Source of the DNA: JAKIYB01 sp964590255
GTDB taxonomy: Bacteria > Armatimonadota > Hebobacteria > CAIYQO01
Assembly: GCA_964590255.1 (NCBI GenBank)
Contig: CAZPYA010000029.1
Span: 1 to 51,794, forward strand
Reading direction: 5' to 3'
Length of the DNA: 51,794 nucleotides
The notes below the pieces were generated by a model, which was not told the DNA's origin, made no database searches, and saw only the letters and a list, made by a program, of their open reading frames with translations. Positions 42,242-48,972 of the stretch are shown here, in pieces. Within the stretch, counting starts at the first letter, position 1; each line of letters opens with the position of its first letter. Position numbers and translations under genes: made by a program.

Positions 42242-42268
42242 AGGCCCACGGACGGGCCTTTCTTGTTG
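42242..42268 (+). terminator. Intrinsic terminator AGGCCC-acggac-GGGCCT + T-rich tail
   Basis: A 6-bp stem with a 6-base loop is followed by TTCTTGTTG. It may end the two-component operon or a separate short RNA (see findings). The bases 42092-42241 contain two mutually exclusive stems, at 42191-42214 and 42200-42217. Confidence 0.6.
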
Positions 42269-42283
42269 CCGGACGCAACATCC

Positions 42284-42342
42284 TGCCGACAGCCCGGTCT
42301 CGACCGCCGCACGGATGCCGCGACGACGTCGGGCTGTCGGCA
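42284..42342. repeat. 59-bp palindrome with 13-bp perfect arms
   Basis: TGCCGACAGCCCG (42284-42296) and CGGGCTGTCGGCA (42330-42342) pair perfectly around 33 bases. No other copy was noticed in this window. Confidence 0.7.
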
Positions 42343-42353
42343 TGTCACCCCCG

Positions 42354-42383
42354 GTTGACGGATTGCGCCGGGAATGGTAGCAT
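42354..42383 (+). promoter_or_regulatory. Promoter of tRNA-Pro
   Basis: TTGACG (42354-42359), an 18-base spacer with TGG before it, and TAGCAT (42378-42383). The predicted transcript starts a few bases before the tRNA. Confidence 0.65.
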
Positions 42384-42394
42384 GGTCGCAACGT

Positions 42395-42473
<79 letters not shown>

Positions 42474-42501
42474 TTTTGAACGATTGCCGTGTTGGCGTGA
42501 G

Positions 42502-42530
42502 AACCCTCGGGAAACCGGGGGTTTTGTCGT
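42502..42530 (+). terminator. Intrinsic terminator of tRNA-Pro
   Basis: AACCCTCGG-gaaa-CCGGGGGTT is a strong GNRA-capped stem followed by TTGTCGTTGG. It lies 30 bases after the tRNA. Confidence 0.75.
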
Positions 42531-42675
42531 TGGCCAGTGTGACGCTGTCATCGTCGACTGGTTGCACCGCCGTATGGCGGCAAAGGGGGCGCGCAATGAG
42601 TTTTTTTGACGAAAGCAGGAGATCGCCGGCGCCGTCCCGAAATAGCCTGTAACATGGGTAAAGGGAGTGACGGGT

Positions 42676-43293
42676 ATGACCTGGTCCCAGAAGCCAAAGG
42701 ATGATATCGAGCAGACGGCGGCTGAGCCGGCATTCGGCGAGCGGACGCTGGAGGTCGAAGGCCAGGTAGAGCTGCCGGCGGGCTTTGGCGCGCCGGAGGT
42801 AGAGTTGCCGCCCGTGTCGGCCCCCATTGCCACCGCCGCCGCCATCCTGCGCGTTACGGGCATCGCCTTCACGATTTTCCCCAATGGCGTGTTGCTGGCG
42901 CTGGCCATCTCCCGCGGCATCGACGGCTCCACGCTGTTTCTGCTCATTCTCGCGCTGCTGCCGGCGATGTTCCTGCGCTGCGAAGCCTCCGACCTGTTGC
43001 ACCGCGTGCCCACCGCCCGCCGCCGCGCGGGCATCACCCTGCTATGGGTCTCCGCCATCGAGCTGGCGCTGCTGGCGCTGGCGGTGCGCATGTTCAACGC
43101 CTTCCTCTCCGGCCAGCGTTTCACCGTGCAGGGGCTCACCAATACCACCGATCGCATCTCCCCCGTCATCCCGCTGGGGTTCTTTCTGCTCATCATCGTC
43201 GTGCTGGCGCTGTGGGTGCGCAACCTCCTCGCCCAGCCCGATCCGGTTCCCGCGCCGGCCGAGGCCCCGACCGAGCCACCGCCCACCGAGTAA
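42676..43293 (+). CDS. Four-TM membrane protein of unknown function
   Basis: This is a 205-residue protein. ATG 42676 is chosen because AAAGGGAG (42659-42666) is 9 bases upstream; a GTG at 42667 would overlap the ribosome-binding site. An acidic N-terminal ~45 residues is followed by four hydrophobic helices (GIAFTIFPNGVLLALAI, TLFLLILALLPAMFL, ITLLWVSAIELALLALAV, IPLGFFLLIIVVLALWV). The C-terminal tail is Pro/Glu-rich (AEAPTEPPPTE). No family is recognised. It is single and follows the tRNA. Confidence 0.75.
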   Translation: MTWSQKPKDDIEQTAAEPAFGERTLEVEGQVELPAGFGAPEVELPPVSAPIATAAAILRVTGIAFTIFPNGVLLALAISRGIDGSTLFLLILALLPAMFLRCEASDLLHRVPTARRRAGITLLWVSAIELALLALAVRMFNAFLSGQRFTVQGLTNTTDRISPVIPLGFFLLIIVVLALWVRNLLAQPDPVPAPAEAPTEPPPTE

Positions 43294-43344
43294 TCCCTCG
43301 GCTTGCCGCCAGTTACGTGCGCAAAAAACGCCCATTTTCTCAAA

Positions 43345-43381
43345 CGTTTGTATTGACAAACGAGCGTTCCTCTTGTAGCGT
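43345..43381 (+). promoter_or_regulatory. Candidate operator overlapping the polymerase promoter
   Basis: CGTTTGT-attg-ACAAACG (43345-43362) is a perfect 7-bp inverted repeat. It contains the -35 box TTGACA (43353-43358); a weak -10 TAGCGT lies 17 bases later (43376-43381). Placement over the -35 of an error-prone polymerase gene suggests SOS-type repression (LexA-like), though the motif differs from the classic E. coli and Bacillus boxes. Confidence 0.55.
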
Positions 43382-43418
43382 AGGAATGGAGGCCGGACAG
43401 GCGCGGGACGTGACGCAA

Positions 43419-43453
43419 TTCCCTGCTCCCTCGCCCCTGTCCCCTGTTCCCGA
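43419..43453 (+). repeat. Degenerate heptamer array before a start codon
   Basis: Five 7-base units TTCCCTG, CTCCCTC, GCCCCTG, TCCCCTG and TTCCCGA end 3 bases before the ATG at 43457. The unit differs from that at 23431, but period and placement are the same. Confidence 0.7.
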
Positions 43454-43456
43454 CGC

Positions 43457-44761
43457 ATGGTTACCGGATTTCGCGCATCGCTGGCACAGAGCATTCACGC
43501 GCAGGCGGCGTTCGCCCCAGAGGCGGCGGCAGAGCGACTGGTCTTCCTGCTCGACTACGACTCCTTTTACGCCCGCTGCATGCAGCAGGCCTACCCGCCG
43601 CTGCGCGGCAAGCCGGTGGGCATCCGCGGGCCGGCGAAGGGCACCGCCATCATCGCCGCCTCCACCGAGGCGAAGGCCCGCGGGGTAAAGGTGGGGCTGC
43701 ACATCAACGAGGCGCTGCGCTGCTGCCCGGATCTCGTGCCGGTGCGCGCCGACATGGACATGTACGGCGAAATCTGCACCAAATCGCTGCGCGTGCTCAC
43801 CAGCTACACCGACAAGGTCGAGCCGTTCTCCATCGACGAGGCGTTCCTCGACGCCACCGATCTCGCCGGGCCGTTCGGCGATCCGCACATGCTGGCGCAG
43901 CAGATCAAGCACGACCTGCGCGCGGCGCTGGGGTCCACCATCACCTGCTCCATCGGCATCGGCCCGAACAAAATGATCGCCAAGCTCGTGTCGAAATTTC
44001 ACAAGCCGGACGGCATCACCCACGTGGGGCCGGAGGAGGTGCCGTCGGTGCTGGGGCGCATCGCCCTCACCGACATCTGCGGCATCGGCCGGCGGGTGGA
44101 GCGCCGGCTGCAGCGGCTGGGCATCTACACGGTGGCGCAGCTCGGGCGTTTCCCGCGCGAGGGGCTGGTGCGCGAGTTCGGCGTGCTCGGCCACGTCTAC
44201 TGGCTGTGGGGACAGGGCATCGATCTGTCGCCCGTCAGCCCCTATCACCGGCAGCCCGACGAGAAATCGGTGGGCCACGGCCTCACCCTGCCCGCCTCGG
44301 TCAGCGACCGCCGCCAGTTCGACGGCATCCTGCAGCGCCTGTGCGAGCGCACCGGCCGCCGCCTGCGCCGCCACAACTTCCTCGCCCGCGCCGTCAGCCT
44401 GTGGGTGGGGTACGACAAGGATTTTTCCGATGGCGGCGGCTTCGGCGGGCGGCGGGTGCTCGACCACGTCACCGACAGCGGCCAGGCCCTCTTCCAGGCG
44501 GCGGAAACGCTGGTGCCCGCCTTCGGCCTGCCCGCCCCGGTGCGCCACGTGCAGGTGACGGTGGGCGACCTCCGCCGCGACGCCCTGCAGCTTTCCCTCA
44601 TGGAAGACCGCGTGCGCCAGCGCACCCTGCAGCAGGCCATGGACGCCATCAACGACCGCTTCGGCGACGACGCCATCCTCCCCGCCACCATCCTGCTGGA
44701 CAAGTTCCCGAAGCGCGACGGCCCGCCGGGGCACGGGTTCTGCAAGCGGTTCGAGGTGTGA
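43457..44761 (+). CDS. Y-family DNA polymerase (DinB/UmuC-like)
   Basis: This is a 434-residue translesion polymerase. Catalytic acidic residues are visible: D33/D35 in LLDYDSFYARC and D127/E128 in PFSIDEAFLD. The fingers/palm region has AASTEAKARGVKVGLHINEA, and the thumb has the helix-hairpin-helix CGIGRRVERRLQRLGI. A little-finger domain follows. QLSLM near residue 380 is a plausible beta-clamp binding motif and MDAINDRFG is the usual C-terminal segment. The first ~25 residues before the core are extra, so a later start is possible. No ribosome-binding site is seen; a heptamer repeat occupies its place. The promoter carries a probable SOS-type operator. DinB and UmuC cannot be told apart with certainty. 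Confidence 0.9.
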   Translation: MVTGFRASLAQSIHAQAAFAPEAAAERLVFLLDYDSFYARCMQQAYPPLRGKPVGIRGPAKGTAIIAASTEAKARGVKVGLHINEALRCCPDLVPVRADMDMYGEICTKSLRVLTSYTDKVEPFSIDEAFLDATDLAGPFGDPHMLAQQIKHDLRAALGSTITCSIGIGPNKMIAKLVSKFHKPDGITHVGPEEVPSVLGRIALTDICGIGRRVERRLQRLGIYTVAQLGRFPREGLVREFGVLGHVYWLWGQGIDLSPVSPYHRQPDEKSVGHGLTLPASVSDRRQFDGILQRLCERTGRRLRRHNFLARAVSLWVGYDKDFSDGGGFGGRRVLDHVTDSGQALFQAAETLVPAFGLPAPVRHVQVTVGDLRRDALQLSLMEDRVRQRTLQQAMDAINDRFGDDAILPATILLDKFPKRDGPPGHGFCKRFEV

Positions 44762-44810
44762 TGGGAGAACCATCATACTTCCGCCAGCCGCGCCTCCCGA
44801 ACCATGCATT

Positions 44811-44850
44811 CCCCTCTCCAGCATGGGGAGGGGAGGCCGGGGTGGGGTCT
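44811..44850 (+). repeat. GC-rich hairpin repeat
   Basis: CCCCTCTCC-agcat-GGGGAGGGG (44811-44833) followed by AGGCCGGGGTGGGG. It is the same class as at 4136, 25544, 26153, 30968 and 45215. Confidence 0.7.
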
Positions 44851-44870
44851 GCGACAGGCCAGCGTACTAA

Positions 44871-45031
44871 GAAACTATCTCAAAGGAATCGTGGCCAGAT
44901 CGCGGAGGGATGTTCGGGACTGGCTAGGCGGATTTTCGAGAGTGTATGAAGACATACATGCCAGGAAATCCAACGACGCCAGGCGCGAACAGCACCCGCG
45001 AGATGGCTGCGAGTCATTTTGAGATAGTTTC
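44871..45031 (+). repeat. Long covarying hairpin element, family A copy 3
   Basis: This is a 161-base palindrome. The outer arms GAAACTATCTCAAA and TTTGAGATAGTTTC pair perfectly, and they are a paired variant of the arms in copies 1 and 2. The apex is GGATTTTC, loop GAGAG, TGTATG-AAGA-CATACA, loop TGCCA, then GGAAATCC. Stretches TAGGCGGATT and CCAACGACGCC match the other copies. Confidence 0.88.
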
Positions 45032-45127
45032 TAAATCTCACGCCACCGTTGCTGCGGCAACCCTAACCCCTGCGTCGAGAACATCCGTTAGGAAAAAACC
45101 GCCAAATCTGCTATACTCCCGCCGTCC

Positions 45128-45311
45128 CTGGAGGGCGAGACTCCCAATACCATTCAAATACGTTTGCTCTGCTGACGAGAAAGCCCATCGTGTCGTCATG
45201 TTTCCGTATCATCTCCCCTCCCCGTGTAGGGGAGGGGTCTGGGGGAGAGGTGAACACGGCGGAACGATCGAGCTTATTGTATCGGCATTGGGCGAGACTC
45301 CGTCGAGCCGC
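45128..45311 (+). repeat. Composite of nested dispersed repeats
   Basis: A 17-base partial arm of the 28-bp repeat (45128-45144), a GC hairpin CCCCTCCCC-gtgta-GGGGAGGGG (45215-45237) almost identical to 26153, and another 28-bp repeat core (45290-45311) enclosed by ATTGGGCG and GCCCAAT. The whole region 44762-45573 is repeat material and holds no convincing gene. Confidence 0.7.
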
Positions 45312-45574
45312 CCAATGAAGCAATCGCGACCGAACGCCAGGCGCGAATCATCGGCCGTAAAAACGGAAACAAACACCACTGCTCCAGTTTTCTTAACCGC
45401 CGTTTGCACAGAATGTATACGAGGCGAGGGTAAAACGACGGTAAGATAACCGCGCCAGTGTCCTTGGCCCCGGTTTTCCCAATGATCTACACAACCGGGG
45501 CCAGGGTACGAACGGCGTCTCGCCTCGCAAACTTTCTCGCCACCGCCGCGTCTAATCCATTATATCGTTTAACA

Positions 45575-45592
45575 GGAGGCGGTCATGCCTCC
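45575..45592 (+). promoter_or_regulatory. Leader hairpin over an upstream ribosome-binding site
   Basis: GGAGGC-ggtcat-GCCTCC forms a 6-bp stem that would hide an AGGAGG and the ATG at 45585. That ATG opens a 32-codon frame ending at 45683, overlapping the start of the following gene. It may be a translational control leader or a coincidence. Confidence 0.4.
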
Positions 45593-45628
45593 GGCGAATA
45601 AAAGAGCATCCAATCCGGAGGTATCTGC

Positions 45629-48600
45629 ATGTCCCGTCTGTATTGTCTCGTTCTCCTCGGGCTGCTGGCGCTGGGCGCGGTAGCCGGCACGCGGCAGTTC
45701 GTCGTCAAAGAGCTGCTGAACCAGCAGTATGGCGCCGAACTGGTGTCCTATCCCTTCACCGCGGACAAAGGGAAGTGCCTGCCCAATTCGCTGGTGCTGG
45801 CCGGCCCTAACGGCGTGGTGCCGGTGCAGTTGTCCGACATCGAGCTGTGGCCGAAGTCGAACTCGGTGAAGTCCGGCACCGTCTCCTTTATTGTGGACGG
45901 GCTGGAGCCGCTGGAGACGAAGACCTACACCCTCACATATGGTACGCGCGCGGTGCAACGCGTGAAAGGCGACCTGGCAGTGGTGAAGACGCCGACTGGC
46001 GTCGAGGTGATGACCGGCAAGGTGGGCGCGCGCTTCAACATCGGCGGAGAGCTGTTATATGCAGGGGCACCTGCAGACAAAGTGCCCGGCCCGCTGGCCG
46101 GCATGCGCCTGGGCACCGGCGCGTGGTCGGCCGGCAGCCGCTGGGAGAACATGCCCGCGGTGGGAGCGTGGACGGGGCAACTCACCGATAGTGGCCCGGT
46201 CTTCGCAAAGGTTGGCTATACCTACCAGCTCGCCGACGGCAACCGCCTCGACCTGTCTGCCACCCTCGCCGCCGGCGACAGCGCCATCCGCTGGGCCATG
46301 GCAGTGAAGGACGATCACCCCGACCAGGCGGTCACCTTCCTGCTCCCGGCGGTGCCGGGCGTGAAGCAGGCGGCGCTGCCCAAGGGCTACGGCCAGTGGG
46401 CGCGCGATCGCTCGTTGGCGATAACAGCCACCGACAAGCCGCTGTTCTCCCTCAGCCCGAACTCCAGCCTGGTAAACATCTTCGCCGACAATCCGCCGAT
46501 TATCATCTTCACCGGGGACGGCGCTGAACTGCAACTGCGCTCGCGCGATCCCGGCGCCTGGGTCGACCCGGCGGCTCCCTGCACCTATGGCGGGCAGACG
46601 CAGTGGGAACTGGACATGATCCCGAAATCGTGGAGCAACTGGCAGCGCAAGTGCATGCCCGTCTCCTACGCGGCCGATGGCACGGTGACGCTGAAGGCCA
46701 GCCTGGCCAAAGGCGGCCGCAAGTGGAGCGTGGGCGCTGGCGCGCCGGCAGTGGGTGAGAGGCTGCAATGGGTGAACGGCATGGTGCTGGACTGGCCCGC
46801 CGACCCGAAGGTGCAATACCCGCGCTTGTTCGTGAGCAAAGCCGATGTCGAGGGACGGCGCGCCAAAGGCGAGGAGGAGCGCCTCATCGCCTCGCTGCGC
46901 GATTACCTGGCGAAGATGGGGAATTTCGATGTCATGCGCTACGGCATGATGGCCGCCGGGCAATTTGACGCGGTCATTGATTCGCCAAAACTCTCCGCGC
47001 AGGACCGCGCGCTCTTCCGCGCGCAGCTTGCGTATCTGGCATACATCATGGCCGATCCGATGTGCTGGTCCGCCGAGCGCGGCTTCCACAGTGGCAACCC
47101 GAATATGAGCTGTTCCTACACGCTGACGCTGGGCGTGCTGGCCTGCACGATGCCTGATCACCCGATGGCGAAGACGTGGACCGACTATGCCAATCGCTGG
47201 ATGGACAAATGGATGGCTGACGACATTGGGCCGAATGGCGAGTGGAAACCGGAAGGCTCGCACTACGGTCACGTCAGCGTGATCCCGATGATGTCGTATG
47301 CCATCACCGCCGAGCGCGCCGGCTTCCACAATTTCCTCACCGACGCCCGGCTGAAGAAATGCATTCTCTACTTCGCGAAATACAGCACCCCGCGCGACCC
47401 GCAGCGCGCCAACGCCCGCGTCTCCGGCGCGTATGGCCGCGGCACCTCCGGCGATAAGATCGCCGAGTTCGGCATGGCGGCGCGCATGTATGCCAAGCAT
47501 GACCCGGCGTTCTCCGCCACCATGCAGTGGATGTGGGCGGAAAGCGGCTACCCGATGAATGTCGGCGACAGCCGGTTGGGCGGTTATGAGGCGTATTTCC
47601 TGGATAAGACGCTGCCCGCGCAGGCGCCGGTGTGGGGATCCGAACTGTTCCCCGCGCTGGGCAGCTTGCTGCGCGCCGGCTTCGGCACGCCGAACGAGAG
47701 CTATGTCAACGTGATTTCCCACGTCGACTCGCTGCGCAACCTGGACATGTGGACGCCGGGCGTCGGCGGTATCTCGCAGTGGTTCGGCCGCGGCAAGCCG
47801 CTGAGCACCTGCTTCACTACCGATACCGGGTATCAAGTGCGGCATGAACTGCTGCGCGACGGCGTGCGCCTGGGTCACAACTGGGGCCAGCCCGGCGACA
47901 GCAAGGGGCCGTTCGGCTACTACACCACCATTCCTGCCGCATCGATGGCCGCGCAGGCGACCACGGACTACGTGCGCACCCGGGTGGTGAATACCACGGT
48001 CGATGACCGCGACTGGTTCCCCACCGGGCTGCCGGCCTTCCCGCGCGAAGTGCTGCCGACCTCACCGAAGCTGGAATGGACGCGGCAGGTGCTGCTGGTA
48101 AAAAGCGCCAATCCGCTGGGTCCGGCGTACCTGGTGCTGCGCGACACCACCCACGGTGGCCAGCCGACCGTCTGGCAGTTCTGGACATTGTCGGAGAAGA
48201 TCGGCACGCCCGCCCAGGCGGCGGATGCCAATTTCCTCGCCGATAAGCCGGGCAAAGCGATCTTGCCGTCGCGCGAACTGCCGATGAGCGACCGCTATAC
48301 CGCCGTGGGCCAGCAAGGCGTCGACGTGGAATACTTCATCGCCAGCCCGGCGAATACGCCGCGCTACACCCTGCGCTACGGTGGTCGGGAAAATGGCGGC
48401 GTGCAGGAATGGCAGGACCTGCTGCACCTGCGGCAGCCCGGCGATGGGGCGTATTACATGGTGCTCTACCCGCGCCCGCAGGCGGAAGCTCCGCCGGCGT
48501 TCAGCACACTCGCTGATGGGAAGATCATCAAGGTTGACGGCGGCGCGTGGATGGACTACGCGTTTCTTGTGGAAGAGCCGATCAAAGCTGAGGCGGATGG

Positions 48601-48892
48601 CGTGACGTTCAACGGCACGTCTGGCGCCGTGCAGATCACGGACAAAGGCGCTACCCTCACTCTCGGCGCCGCCGGCGAGGTGAAATACAAGGAAGTCGCT
48701 CTTGCCGCCGACGGACCGGCCACACTACAATTCGCCGGCACGTCGCTCACCCTCACCTTGCCCGCCGGCCATGCGGCGATGACGGTCACCCTCACCGCTC
48801 CCGTCGGCTTCAAAGGCGACGGCGTGAAGGCCGACGGCACGCAATACACGGTGACCGTGCCCGCCGGGGTCACCACGGTGACGTTGAAATAG
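45629..48892 (+). CDS. Large exported protein, lyase-like
   Basis: This is a 1087-residue exported protein. The signal peptide is MSRLYCLVLLGLLALGAVAG, behind GGAGG about 6-8 bases before ATG 45629. Residues 20-380 are beta-rich. Residues about 400-700 are helical with aromatic and His/Tyr/Arg residues (MADPMCWSAERGFHSGNPNMS, PEGSHYGHVSVIPMMSYA, RVSGAYGRGTSG), which resembles an alpha/alpha toroid. A beta-sandwich part follows (YVNVISHVDSLRNLDMWTPG, RGKPLSTCF). This arrangement is seen in heparinase II/III- and alginate-lyase-like polysaccharide lyases. The match is by architecture and a few motifs only. The substrate is unknown, and a binding role is also possible. Confidence 0.72.
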   Translation: MSRLYCLVLLGLLALGAVAGTRQFVVKELLNQQYGAELVSYPFTADKGKCLPNSLVLAGPNGVVPVQLSDIELWPKSNSVKSGTVSFIVDGLEPLETKTYTLTYGTRAVQRVKGDLAVVKTPTGVEVMTGKVGARFNIGGELLYAGAPADKVPGPLAGMRLGTGAWSAGSRWENMPAVGAWTGQLTDSGPVFAKVGYTYQLADGNRLDLSATLAAGDSAIRWAMAVKDDHPDQAVTFLLPAVPGVKQAALPKGYGQWARDRSLAITATDKPLFSLSPNSSLVNIFADNPPIIIFTGDGAELQLRSRDPGAWVDPAAPCTYGGQTQWELDMIPKSWSNWQRKCMPVSYAADGTVTLKASLAKGGRKWSVGAGAPAVGERLQWVNGMVLDWPADPKVQYPRLFVSKADVEGRRAKGEEERLIASLRDYLAKMGNFDVMRYGMMAAGQFDAVIDSPKLSAQDRALFRAQLAYLAYIMADPMCWSAERGFHSGNPNMSCSYTLTLGVLACTMPDHPMAKTWTDYANRWMDKWMADDIGPNGEWKPEGSHYGHVSVIPMMSYAITAERAGFHNFLTDARLKKCILYFAKYSTPRDPQRANARVSGAYGRGTSGDKIAEFGMAARMYAKHDPAFSATMQWMWAESGYPMNVGDSRLGGYEAYFLDKTLPAQAPVWGSELFPALGSLLRAGFGTPNESYVNVISHVDSLRNLDMWTPGVGGISQWFGRGKPLSTCFTTDTGYQVRHELLRDGVRLGHNWGQPGDSKGPFGYYTTIPAASMAAQATTDYVRTRVVNTTVDDRDWFPTGLPAFPREVLPTSPKLEWTRQVLLVKSANPLGPAYLVLRDTTHGGQPTVWQFWTLSEKIGTPAQAADANFLADKPGKAILPSRELPMSDRYTAVGQQGVDVEYFIASPANTPRYTLRYGGRENGGVQEWQDLLHLRQPGDGAYYMVLYPRPQAEAPPAFSTLADGKIIKVDGGAWMDYAFLVEEPIKAEADGVTFNGTSGAVQITDKGATLTLGAAGEVKYKEVALAADGPATLQFAGTSLTLTLPAGHAAMTVTLTAPVGFKGDGVKADGTQYTVTVPAGVTTVTLK

Positions 48893-48914
48893 GCGATTCG
48901 CTCAAGCGATGAAG

Positions 48915-48946
48915 AGGCCGGCTTGCGGGATGCAAGCCGGCCTTTG
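48915..48946. terminator. Strong terminator between convergent genes
   Basis: AGGCCGGCTTGC-gggat-GCAAGCCGGCCT is a perfect 12-bp stem followed by TTGTG. It lies 22 bases after the lyase-like gene and 26 before the end of the minus-strand LamG gene. Confidence 0.85.
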
Positions 48947-48972
48947 TGCATTCGGTTATCTGGCCGATGTCT

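Noticed and set aside
44946..45449. 167-codon frame in the repeat-rich region
   Set aside because: It runs through three separate repeat elements and has no protein character.
46055..47878. Long antisense open frame (607 codons) under the lyase-like gene
   Set aside because: It is a mirror of codon bias in a GC-rich gene: rich in His, Arg, Gln and Ala, without domains or ribosome-binding site.
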